Assembly (NCBI GenBank): GCA_905236605.1
Contig: CAJORD010000348.1
Coordinates: 1-6,834, forward strand
DNA: 6,834 bases
From: an uncultured Synergistales bacterium
Lineage (GTDB): Bacteria > Synergistota > Synergistia > Synergistales > Aminobacteriaceae
Direction: 5' to 3'
Part shown: in pieces, positions 1 through 6,159 of the stretch
Numbering within the stretch: the first letter of the stretch is position 1
Layout of the letters: each line of letters opens with the position of its first letter
The notes under the pieces: generated by a model
Seen by the model: the letters and a program-made list of their open reading frames with translations, nothing else
Told to the model about the DNA's origin: nothing
The model's database searches: none
Position numbers and translations under genes: made by a program

Positions 1-240
1 TGCTGCGTCAATAAAATTTTTAATCCAGCCTTTGTTTTTTTCGTTTCTATAAATTAACCAATTATGTAAGTCATAACGCACTATATACTTTTCTATAGTT
101 TTCACAGTATCATCAGTTGAACAGTCATCGAAAATTCGCACTTCATCAGGCCGGCGTATCTGTAATCTCAAACTGTCAAGCATTTCTTCTATGTATGTTA
201 TAGCGTTATATGTCGGAAGTATCACCGTCAATGACAACAT
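1..240 (-). CDS. Family 2 glycosyltransferase, N-terminal part (cut by window edge)
   Basis: The 80 visible codons read as the nucleotide-sugar-binding start of a GT-A fold, family 2 glycosyltransferase. Seen in the sequence: a first beta strand with VILPTYNA (residues 6-13), an amphipathic helix with YIEEMLDSL, then the acidic motif DDCSTDDT (38-45), and RNEKNKGW (65-72), matching the N-x-G region of rhamnosyltransferase-like members. From family knowledge, such enzymes transfer a sugar from a nucleotide donor to polysaccharide, lipid or protein acceptors at the cytoplasmic face of the membrane. The acceptor cannot be told because the C-terminal half is missing. The ATG at 240 was chosen because the motif begins six residues later. 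An AGGAG lies about 14 nt upstream, which is rather far. An in-frame GTG 15 nt upstream overlaps that AGGAG and so is unlikely. The gene is separated from nagA by 122 nt and probably has its own promoter. Confidence 0.88.
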   Translation of the reverse strand, partial: MLSLTVILPTYNAITYIEEMLDSLRLQIRRPDEVRIFDDCSTDDTVKTIEKYIVRYDLHNWLIYRNEKNKGWIKNFIDAA

Positions 241-278
241 TTTGTTTAATTTCACTCCTAAAGTTTCTTAAAAATTTT

Positions 279-306
279 ATCATAAATTACCTAATTTTCC
301 CTACAA
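279..306 (-). promoter_or_regulatory. Candidate vegetative promoter for the glycosyltransferase
   Basis: On the minus strand, TTGTAG (306-301) and TATGAT (284-279) are separated by 16 nt. The -10 box matches TATAAT at five of six bases; the -35 box keeps only the TTG core. Transcription would begin near 272, about 30 nt before the glycosyltransferase ATG, and the leader would contain the AGGAG. The surrounding gap is A/T-rich, so a chance match is quite possible. Confidence 0.35.
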
Positions 307-331
307 ATTTTAAAAAGTTTTTGATTAAATT

Positions 332-371
332 GCCGACGAACACTCGCGACTTTTATCATGAGTTAGTCGGC
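332..371 (-). terminator. Weak hairpin spanning the nagA stop codon, possible terminator
   Basis: GCCGAC (332-337) and GTCGGC (366-371) form a perfect 6-bp inverted repeat around the nagA stop at 363-365. An inner ACTC/GAGT pair adds four base pairs after a small internal loop. The minus-strand RNA downstream is A/U-rich but has no clean U run directly after the stem, and the stem uses coding sequence. It may slow or end transcription between nagA and the glycosyltransferase, but it is not a textbook terminator. Confidence 0.25.
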
Positions 372-1466
372 TTTATTAACTCGTACAAGATTCAAATTTT
401 TGTTCAGCAAAACTAAATTCGCTTTTTTGCCGGGGGAAATGCTTCCGACGAATTCATCAACACCGATCGCCTTCGCAGGATTTAACGACGCACACTTAAT
501 CGCGACTTCGAGCGGGATTTTCATTTCGTTCACAGCGACGCGGACGCAGTCAAAAAGATTCGTAACGCTCCCGGCGATTGTCTTTTCGTCTTCGAGTGTC
601 GCACGGTTGCCGTGCTTTATGACTTTCAAACCGCCTAATTCGTATTCGCCGTCTTTCATTCCTGTAGCTTCCATTGAATCACTTATGAAGATTACGCGAT
701 CGGCGCCAAAAATTTTCAACGTGTTCCGAACGACAGCGGGGTGAACGTGGACGCCATCGCAAATTATTTCGACGTTGACATTTTCATTTTCAGCAGCGGC
801 GATTATTGGTCCAGGTTCACGATGATGAAGCCCCGGCATTGCGTTAAAAGTGTGAGTAAGCTGCGTAACGCCAGATTCAAAAGCGCGCTTAGCCGTTTCG
901 TAGTTGCAAGTCGTGTGAGCGATTGTCAAACGAGAAATTTTTTTTGCGGCGTCGATAAATTCAAATGCGCCTTCGACTTCTGGAGCGATTGCGGCGATTT
1001 TGATTAAATTTCCTGACGCGCGTTGAAGACGTTTGAAAAATTCAATATTAGGTGCTGCGACGTATTCAGGATTTTGAGCGCCTAGTTTATGTTTAGAGAT
1101 AAACGGCCCTTCGAGATAAATTCCAGCGAGTCCAGGGAAATTTTTTGCGGCGTTCATGACCGAAATTAATTTTTCTTCCGGTAATGTCATAGTAGCCGGG
1201 CAAATTGTTGTAACACCGACGGAGCTTTCATAATCGCGAATTGCTTCGAAAGCCTCGTGAGTGCCTTCGCAAAAATCATGACCCGCGCAGCCATGAAAAT
1301 GAATATCGACGAGGCCGGGAACTGCAAAAAAATTTTCAGCTTCGATAATTTCTGCGTCGTCTGGAGTTTCGTTTACAAAAATTCCGTTTGAAATTTTCAA
1401 GTCGCCGCGCTGAAATTCAAAATTTTGATTTAAAATTATCGCGTTTTTAATCAGATAATTTTTCAT
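363..1466 (-). CDS. nagA: N-acetylglucosamine-6-phosphate deacetylase
   Basis: This cytoplasmic amidohydrolase removes acetate from N-acetylglucosamine 6-phosphate, giving glucosamine 6-phosphate for glycolysis or for wall-precursor synthesis. The 367 residues are close to the usual family length (about 380). Motifs in order: HFHG (56-59), a metal-binding HxH; LEGPF (118-122), with E119 as metal ligand; AHT (183-185) and THTFNAM (204-210), giving metal ligands H184 and H205; the substrate region HHREPG (214-219); DGVH (237-240); and SDSMEATG (262-269), with catalytic D263. The HxH form resembles Bacillus-type NagA rather than the E. coli form, which lacks one of these histidines. The start is the ATG at 1466, preceded six bases away by GGAAGA. 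It lies inside the last codons of the DUF2157 gene (20-nt overlap), so translation is probably coupled. No nagB or sugar transporter is visible here, so wall recycling is as likely as sugar uptake. Confidence 0.95.
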   Translation of the reverse strand: MKNYLIKNAIILNQNFEFQRGDLKISNGIFVNETPDDAEIIEAENFFAVPGLVDIHFHGCAGHDFCEGTHEAFEAIRDYESSVGVTTICPATMTLPEEKLISVMNAAKNFPGLAGIYLEGPFISKHKLGAQNPEYVAAPNIEFFKRLQRASGNLIKIAAIAPEVEGAFEFIDAAKKISRLTIAHTTCNYETAKRAFESGVTQLTHTFNAMPGLHHREPGPIIAAAENENVNVEIICDGVHVHPAVVRNTLKIFGADRVIFISDSMEATGMKDGEYELGGLKVIKHGNRATLEDEKTIAGSVTNLFDCVRVAVNEMKIPLEVAIKCASLNPAKAIGVDEFVGSISPGKKANLVLLNKNLNLVRVNKAD

Positions 1467-2568
1467 GATTTTCTTCCCAAAATTTTTTAATCCGTCCGAA
1501 GAACACGGCTGTTATTAACAAAGCTACGCCAATTAACGTGAAGCCCCAAGCCTTAGGCATGTAGCCAAATAAATGGTCAAAGAAATATCTTGAGGCCAAG
1601 AGCGTACAAAAAATTATTCCCGGCGCGACATTCCCGCGATAAATATTCAAGAGCATCGTTAGCGCAACTAATATCGCCGTTAAGACTGCCCAAAAATCTT
1701 TTTCATCTGAAAAAAATGCGCCATGCCAAAATTCCGGCCATGTTAATAAAAGTCCGAAAAGTCCCATCATCAATAATCCGAAAATTTGCGAGTCGTGCCA
1801 CGGAGACATTAAAGACAACGCTCCGCCCGTGATGACCAAAATTATTAATGTCCATGTCCCGCCGAAGCATAAACTCATTCGCGAAGCCATTAATAACAAC
1901 GTCAACAACATGTTCACGCTGAAAATCACTCTGTCATCAACAAGTCGCCACGCGCACCATAACGCAATTATTAAAAGAAAAGCCTCCCACGGTGCAAAAA
2001 ATTCAAGAATTGAAATTCGCGACAAATTTGTGAACTCAAGCGCAAAAATATTTATCGCCTCGATAGCATTCAAGTAAATAAACGACAAAACTTGCGCTAA
2101 ATAAATTTGCCACGTGTCGCGCGCCACAAAGCCCGAAATTAAAATTTGAACTATCCACCAGCCTGTTATAGTCGTCCATTCTAGTTTTATGTTGTACATT
2201 CGAGTGATTAAAAAAATTCCTGAACCAAAAATTACGCTTGCCAACAAATAAAACGCGCGGCCCGCCTTCGTCTTGGACATTCCGAAAAAAGAATAAGCCG
2301 CCAATGACGCGAGCCACGATGCCGCGATTACACAGACGCGGAAAATTTTGGGAAGCTCGTGCCAATGAGCCGCGATGAAACTCACAGCACCAAGCCCCAA
2401 TAAAATTCCTCCGGCGATGAATAAAATCATTCGCAAATTTCGAGTTCGGACTTCGTAGAGCGACAAAATTTTTTCAGATTGTTCTTGCGTGATTATGTCT
2501 TGCTCTACCCAGTCGGCAATCTCTGAATTAAGGAAATCAATTTCCTTTCTTGAGGATAGTTTTTTCAT
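1447..2568 (-). CDS. DUF2157 family integral membrane protein
   Basis: I recognise the N-terminal DUF2157 pattern but know of no established function. Residues 1-45 are a soluble, helical, charged segment with ADWVEQDIITQEQSEKIL (18-35). It is followed by the typical first membrane helix ILFIAGGILLGLGAVSFIAAHW (48-69) and LPKIFR. Roughly nine to ten hydrophobic segments follow, to about residue 357, and the tail (358-373) is charged. The inferred location is the inner membrane with a cytoplasmic N-terminus. The ATG directly abuts the metG stop codon (TAA then ATG, no gap). The nearest purine-rich site, GGGAG, is 13 nt away, so initiation probably depends on ribosomes finishing metG. The 3' end overlaps nagA by 20 nt. 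The family call is good; the biological role and any link to MetRS or NagA are unknown. Confidence 0.85.
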   Translation of the reverse strand: MKKLSSRKEIDFLNSEIADWVEQDIITQEQSEKILSLYEVRTRNLRMILFIAGGILLGLGAVSFIAAHWHELPKIFRVCVIAASWLASLAAYSFFGMSKTKAGRAFYLLASVIFGSGIFLITRMYNIKLEWTTITGWWIVQILISGFVARDTWQIYLAQVLSFIYLNAIEAINIFALEFTNLSRISILEFFAPWEAFLLIIALWCAWRLVDDRVIFSVNMLLTLLLMASRMSLCFGGTWTLIILVITGGALSLMSPWHDSQIFGLLMMGLFGLLLTWPEFWHGAFFSDEKDFWAVLTAILVALTMLLNIYRGNVAPGIIFCTLLASRYFFDHLFGYMPKAWGFTLIGVALLITAVFFGRIKKFWEENHEKLSD

Positions 2569-4527
2569 TTAGCTAACTCTGCTCCCGAGCGGAATATCTT
2601 TTTCGGGCGTAAGGAGTGTTAATTGTTCGGATACGCCGTCTTTCTTGACACTTGCACATAAAATCATTCCGTTGCTTTCAACGCCGCAAAGTTTCACGGG
2701 CTTGAGATTTGTAACGAGAATAATATTTTTGCCGTTTAACTCTTCGGGCGTGAAGAACGCCTTTATCCCGGAACACACTGTGCGCTTCTCGTAGCCTAAA
2801 TCGACTTCGAGTTTGTAAAGTTTTTTTGAGCGCGGGATTTCTTCGACGTTGATAATTTTTGCAACTCTCATCTCTACAGTTTTGAAGTCGTCGATCGAAA
2901 TTTCGGCTTCGTGTTCGATTGCGGGTGCTTCATTTTTTAACTCCTCATTCCTAACTCCTAACTCCTCACTCATTTTCTTCTCCTCCTGTAATTTTTTCCA
3001 TTCGTTAATATCGATTCGCGGGAACAAAACTTCGGCTTTTTTAATCGTAGTGCCTGCGCCTTCGCCCCACTTGAAATTTTCATAAGAAAGTTTTTCATTT
3101 TCGTTGAGGCCAAGCTGCGCACGAATTTTTTTAGCGGTGTCTGGCATCGTCGGAGCGATTAACAGAGCCGAAAATCTTAACGCTTCATACAAATTCAACA
3201 AAACGAAATTTAATCTTTCTGCCTGCGCTTCGTCCTTAGCGAGTTTCCAAGGCGCGGTCTCGTCGATGAACTTATTAGCGCGGCTTATGAACTCCCAAAT
3301 TATTTTCAATGCTTCGTCAAAGGCAAAATTATTCATAGCCTCGTCAACGCGTTCGAGGACGTTCGCAGCCATTGAGCTTAATTCGGATTCAGCGCCTACG
3401 CATTTAGGAACGAGTCCGCCGCGGTAGCTCTTAATCATCTGAAGCGTGCGGTTCAATAAATTTCCTAAATCGTTAGCTAAGTCGCTGTTAATTCGTCCGA
3501 CGAGTGCGAGTTCAGAAAAATCTCCGTCATTTCCGAACGGGACTTCACGCAGCAAAAAGTATCTGAACGGATCGAGGCCATACTCTTTTACCATTTTGAA
3601 CGGGTCAACAACGTTGCCGCGAGTTTTGCTCATTTTTTCGCCGTTGTAAGTCCACCAACCATGAGCGACGACTTCGACGGGCAAATTCACTCCGAGCGCG
3701 ATTAACATCAAAGGCCAAATGACGCAATGGAATCTTATAATGTCTTTGCCGACCATGTGGCGAACGTGTGGCCAGTAGTGCGCGAACTGTTCAGGGTCAT
3801 CAAGATAGCCGACAGCTGCAGCGTAATTAATCAGCGCGTCGAACCAAACATATATAACGTGTTTCTCGTCGCCCGGAACAGGGATCCCCCATTTAAGGCT
3901 TGTGCGCGAGACGGATTGGTCTTTGACGCCGCCTTTTAAGAAGCTCATGATTTCGTTGTAACGGATTTTCGGCATAACGGCTTTAACATGTTCTTCATAA
4001 AATTTTATTAACTCTGGAACATACTTTGAGGCTTTGAAAAAATAACTTTCTTCTTCCATTATCGTTAAAGGCCGTCCGCAGTCTGGGCAAGTTTTGTTTG
4101 GCCCCATGGCGTTTTCAGGGACATAAGTCTCGCAAGGCACGCAGTAATAGCCGGAGTAAGTGCCTTTGTAAATGTCGCCTTGGTCAATTAATTTTTTGAA
4201 CATAGCTTGAACGACTTTAATATGTCGCGGCTCGGTTGTGCGAATGAAATCATCGTTGCTGATGTTCAAGACTTCCCATAAATTTTTGAAGTTCAAATGA
4301 ATTTTATCGACAAGTTGCTGCGGAGTTATGCCTTTACCTTCGGCGGCTGTCTGAATTTTTTGTCCGTGCTCGTCCGTGCCTGTTAAAAAATGAACGTCGT
4401 AACCCTTCATTCTTTTGTATCGTGCTGCAACGTCGCAGGCAATCGTTGTGTAAGCGTGTCCGATGTGTGGAATGTCATTGACGTAATATATAGGCGTGGT
4501 TATATAAAAAATTTTATCGTCAGCCAT
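2569..4527 (-). CDS. metG: Methionyl-tRNA synthetase with C-terminal tRNA-binding domain
   Basis: This class I synthetase charges tRNA-Met with methionine in the cytoplasm. The 652 residues contain ITTPIYYVND and HIGH (21-24), which bind ATP. The zinc knuckle is of the four-cysteine type with a single CxxC pair set (C129, C132, C147, C150). FDALINY (229-235) follows, then the second signature KMSKT (298-302). An alpha-helical anticodon-binding domain spans about 340-480. A low-complexity charged linker (about 508-545) leads to a Trbp111-like OB-fold tRNA-binding domain (about 546-652, with MRVAKI and SGI). The start is the ATG at 4527, because it follows AAGGAGGAGAG by seven U residues and directly precedes the catalytic domain. 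The frame stays open for 19 more codons upstream, but that start has no ribosome site. The gene is first in a coupled trio with DUF2157 and nagA. Its leader can fold so that the ribosome site is sequestered, and its linker holds heptamer repeats and a possible internal start. Confidence 0.97.
   Translation of the reverse strand: MADDKIFYITTPIYYVNDIPHIGHAYTTIACDVAARYKRMKGYDVHFLTGTDEHGQKIQTAAEGKGITPQQLVDKIHLNFKNLWEVLNISNDDFIRTTEPRHIKVVQAMFKKLIDQGDIYKGTYSGYYCVPCETYVPENAMGPNKTCPDCGRPLTIMEEESYFFKASKYVPELIKFYEEHVKAVMPKIRYNEIMSFLKGGVKDQSVSRTSLKWGIPVPGDEKHVIYVWFDALINYAAAVGYLDDPEQFAHYWPHVRHMVGKDIIRFHCVIWPLMLIALGVNLPVEVVAHGWWTYNGEKMSKTRGNVVDPFKMVKEYGLDPFRYFLLREVPFGNDGDFSELALVGRINSDLANDLGNLLNRTLQMIKSYRGGLVPKCVGAESELSSMAANVLERVDEAMNNFAFDEALKIIWEFISRANKFIDETAPWKLAKDEAQAERLNFVLLNLYEALRFSALLIAPTMPDTAKKIRAQLGLNENEKLSYENFKWGEGAGTTIKKAEVLFPRIDINEWKKLQEEKKMSEELGVRNEELKNEAPAIEHEAEISIDDFKTVEMRVAKIINVEEIPRSKKLYKLEVDLGYEKRTVCSGIKAFFTPEELNGKNIILVTNLKPVKLCGVESNGMILCASVKKDGVSEQLTLLTPEKDIPLGSRVS
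2939..2973. repeat. Five tandem heptamers (AACTCCT type) inside metG
   Basis: Reading the plus strand in sevens from 2939 gives AACTCCT, CATTCCT, AACTCCT, AACTCCT and CACTCAT: three perfect units and two diverged ones. In metG these encode the linker residues MSEELGVRNEEL, between the anticodon-binding and tRNA-binding domains. Because seven is not a multiple of three, gain or loss of one unit would shift the reading frame and remove the C-terminal domain. The array lies in a region where extra residues would be structurally tolerated. Confidence 0.8.
2971..2987 (-). promoter_or_regulatory. Strong internal ribosome binding site and in-frame ATG in metG
   Basis: On the minus strand AGGAGGA (2987-2981) is followed, after seven bases, by ATG (2973-2971) in the metG frame at residue M519. 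Sequence and spacing are as good as or better than at most true starts in this window. Initiation here would give a 134-residue protein (2973-2569) that is little more than the Trbp111-like tRNA-binding domain. The purine run also encodes the charged QEEKK linker, so it may be only a by-product of lysine and glutamate codons. Confidence 0.4.
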
Positions 4528-4534
4528 AAAAAAA

Positions 4535-4602
4535 CTCTCCTCCTTAAAAAATTTTTTACATGATAGCACTTGCCATATAATCATGAACTTTTCGGAGGAG
4601 AG
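4535..4602 (-). promoter_or_regulatory. metG leader: anti-Shine-Dalgarno hairpin with terminator-like U7
   Basis: In the minus-strand RNA, CUCUCCUCC (4602-4594) is a perfect 9-nt complement of GGAGGAGAG (4543-4535), which is the metG ribosome binding site. The helix can extend past a 2x2 internal loop by AAAG pairing with UUUU. The enclosed 50 nt contain a second hairpin, AUGGC-AAGU-GCUAU, flanked by CAUG/CAUG, and the palindrome TAAAAAATTTTTTA (4545-4558). Seven U residues follow the 3' arm and run straight into the metG AUG. The element begins 8 nt after the permease stop. It could block metG translation, terminate permease transcripts, or do both. No T-box consensus or known riboswitch is recognisable. 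The pairing is directly visible; the function is inferred. Confidence 0.5.
4560..4587 (-). promoter_or_regulatory. Weak candidate promoter for metG
   Basis: TTCATG (4587-4582) and TATCAT (4565-4560) lie 16 nt apart on the minus strand. The -10 box matches five of six consensus bases, the -35 box only three. A transcript from here would start near 4553. It would lack the upstream CUCUCCUCC arm, so its metG ribosome site would be unmasked. The boxes also form part of the inverted repeat in the leader, so they may simply be structural. Confidence 0.25.
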
Positions 4603-4610
4603 ATTAAAAA

Positions 4611-6032
4611 TTAAAATTTAGATTTTCGTTTCTCCAATAGGAAAAAGACTGCTCCCAATATTACCCAGAAGACCAGAAGCACATATGATTGAGTGGCGAG
4701 CGAACTGTTAAGCCCTTTTATCGGAACGAGAAGCAAAATCGCGAACATTATCGAAAATATAAACCCTAGGAAGCCAAATATAGTTATGTCGGTTCGATCT
4801 TCCTGACGAGAATATTTATACGCGGCCAGCGAAGTATAACCGAAGCCGACGGCTCCGCCTAATGATGACATATCGACCGTCCAGCCGAGAGCGTTTCGGC
4901 CGACGAACGGAGCAAACGACGAGAGCAGAAGACAAAATAAAACGGCGTTAGACGGAACGTTATTTTTATTTAAGACTCCGAACCAAGACGGAAGCAATTT
5001 TTCTCGCGCCATCGAATATAACAAACGGCTCGTAGCAACATAGAAACATAAAATTCCGGTTGTCATTGCGCAAAGAGCTGAAAGACTTATTAATAATAGT
5101 CCGCGTTCGCCCATCGTTTTATAAGCCGTTGAGAATGTCAGAATCGAATGAACGCCCTCAAAATTTTCAATGTCGCCGACATAGCCGACCCAGTTTTGAT
5201 AAGCAGCAGGGATTGCAGATATGGCGATGAAATTCAAAGCTATATAAACAAAACCGCCGATTATAATCGACGTGTCCATTACAATTTTTACGTGATTATG
5301 TGAAAAATTTGATTCTTCTGCAAGTTGCGGGACCGTGTCGAAGCCAACATATGCCCACGGCGCTACAACAGCCACGGAAATTATTTGAAACAATACCCCT
5401 CTATCGTCAGGAAAAAATATCGGCTGAAAATCTAAAGTTCTCGTGGCCGGAGAGATTAGCGATCCTGCTGATACCCATATAACTCCTACAAGCAAAATCA
5501 TAGCCATTACGGTCTGAATGATTCCCGCAAATTTAATATCGCATGAAGCAATTAGCGCAAAGATTATCAAAGCTCCAAGCGCGAGAAGCGTTTCGCCAAG
5601 ATAAACATCATAGCCAAATACCGTGTACATAAATCCGAACTTGAACAAGTCGACGGCCACGGCCCTGAAGACAAGGCTCAAAGCAGTAGCGTTCATGGGG
5701 ATTATATTTATGTAACACAGCCCCAAAAACCACGCGCATATAAAGCCATGTCGTTTCCCGAAAGTGTGTTCGGCGTATATAAATTCTCCTCCCGAAACTG
5801 GAAATTTTTTTATCATGTATCCATAAGCATACGAGATTACGAGCATCACGAACGCCCCTATCTCCATAGCTACCAGAGTTCCAAAAGGGCCGGCTTTCTT
5901 TAGAAACGTCGTGCCCGGCATGACAAACGCTCCCCAGCCTATAACACCTCCAAACGCTAATGCCCAAGCGTTGACTAAAGATAATTTTTTATTTAAGTGT
6001 TTGGAGTTGTCCTTGCTACTCGCTTCAAGCAT
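4611..6032 (-). CDS. APC-family amino-acid permease
   Basis: A 473-residue inner-membrane secondary transporter of the amino acid-polyamine-organocation superfamily. About 12 hydrophobic helices are visible. Helix 1 carries the unwound substrate-binding stretch GGVIGWGAFVMPG (28-40), equivalent to the family's GxIGxGIF. The helix 2-3 loop has FPVSGGEFIYAEHTFG (77-92). Helix 6 has WAYVGFD followed by AEES (226-241). A conserved cytoplasmic loop reads ATSRLLYSMAREKLLP (333-348). Substrate specificity cannot be read from these motifs. The ATG at 6032 was chosen over an in-frame GTG at 6041, because AAGGTGA (6044-6038) is ideally spaced for the ATG while the GTG sits within it. The gene lies 83 nt before metG on the same strand and is divergent from fliD. 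It has its own promoter candidate and may read through into metG. Confidence 0.92.
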   Translation of the reverse strand: MLEASSKDNSKHLNKKLSLVNAWALAFGGVIGWGAFVMPGTTFLKKAGPFGTLVAMEIGAFVMLVISYAYGYMIKKFPVSGGEFIYAEHTFGKRHGFICAWFLGLCYINIIPMNATALSLVFRAVAVDLFKFGFMYTVFGYDVYLGETLLALGALIIFALIASCDIKFAGIIQTVMAMILLVGVIWVSAGSLISPATRTLDFQPIFFPDDRGVLFQIISVAVVAPWAYVGFDTVPQLAEESNFSHNHVKIVMDTSIIIGGFVYIALNFIAISAIPAAYQNWVGYVGDIENFEGVHSILTFSTAYKTMGERGLLLISLSALCAMTTGILCFYVATSRLLYSMAREKLLPSWFGVLNKNNVPSNAVLFCLLLSSFAPFVGRNALGWTVDMSSLGGAVGFGYTSLAAYKYSRQEDRTDITIFGFLGFIFSIMFAILLLVPIKGLNSSLATQSYVLLVFWVILGAVFFLLEKRKSKF

Positions 6033-6037
6033 AAAAA

Positions 6038-6044
6038 TCACCTT
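6038..6044 (-). promoter_or_regulatory. Ribosome binding site that fixes the permease start
   Basis: The minus strand reads AAGGTGA followed by five T and ATG (6032). The alternative GTG at 6041 is part of this purine motif and has no upstream site of its own. Starting at the ATG shortens the protein by three residues. Confidence 0.7.
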
Positions 6045-6056
6045 CTAAACAAGATT

Positions 6057-6085
6057 CGCAAAGAAAATTAAAAAAATTTTTTGCG
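6057..6085. repeat. Imperfect A/T-rich inverted repeat in the permease leader
   Basis: CGCAAA (6057-6062) and TTTGCG (6080-6085) form the outer arms. AAAATT (6064-6069) and AATTTT continue the symmetry with a one- to two-base offset, leaving an almost fully symmetric 29-bp element. It lies just downstream of the expected permease transcription start, where an operator or a 5' RNA hairpin would act. The A7T6 core would also be intrinsically bent. No specific regulator is recognisable. Confidence 0.4.
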
Positions 6086-6092
6086 CGGCCAT

Positions 6093-6121
6093 ATTATATT
6101 AAAAATTAATTACTTATTCAT
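6093..6121 (-). promoter_or_regulatory. Candidate vegetative promoter for the permease
   Basis: The minus strand has a perfect TATAAT (6098-6093). It is preceded, with 17 nt spacing, by ATGAAT (6121-6116), which keeps the TGA core of TTGACA. The start of transcription would be near 6086, giving a leader of about 54 nt that contains the inverted repeat at 6057-6085. The -35 box lies inside the spacer of the divergent fliD promoter candidate, so the two polymerases would compete for the same DNA. Confidence 0.5.
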
Positions 6122-6134
6122 ATCTTTCCGATAA
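6107..6134 (+). promoter_or_regulatory. Candidate sigma-28 (FliA/SigD) promoter for fliD
   Basis: TCCGATAA (6127-6134) matches the flagellar sigma factor -10 consensus GCCGATAA at seven of eight bases. TAAT (6107-6110), 16 nt upstream, matches TAAA at three of four. Late flagellar genes such as fliD are typical sigma-28 targets. The distance to the ATG (about 42 nt from the end of the -10 box) leaves room for the AGGAGGT site. The weak point is the short, A/T-rich -35 box, which easily occurs by chance. Confidence 0.5.
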
Positions 6135-6159
6135 GTTAATCAGGATTATACAAAAGAAC

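Noticed and set aside
210..416. Plus-strand 68-codon frame across the nagA-glycosyltransferase gap
   Set aside because: It overlaps both flanking genes on the opposite strand and encodes low-complexity Phe/Leu/Ile-rich sequence from A/T-rich DNA.
400..1007. Plus-strand open frames opposite nagA
   Set aside because: They lie antisense to a clear enzyme gene, show no family features, and arise from the absence of certain codons on the coding strand.
2036..2365. Minus-strand 109-codon frame within the DUF2157 gene
   Set aside because: It is an out-of-frame shadow of a confident membrane protein, with no ribosome site or recognisable motif.
2849..3939. Plus-strand open frames opposite metG
   Set aside because: They are antisense to highly conserved synthetase sequence, with compositions that mirror the opposite strand.
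4528..4584. In-frame 19-codon N-terminal extension of metG from the ATG at 4584
   Set aside because: There is no Shine-Dalgarno upstream of 4584, the added residues have no family counterpart, and a strong site directly precedes the ATG at 4527.
4535..4602. T-box leader controlling metG
   Set aside because: The gap is only 83 nt and lacks the conserved T-box anti-terminator sequence and a specifier-loop structure.
5608..5967. Minus-strand 119-codon frame overlapping the permease
   Set aside because: It is out of frame with the permease, rich in Arg and His in an unnatural way, and lacks membrane helices or a start site.
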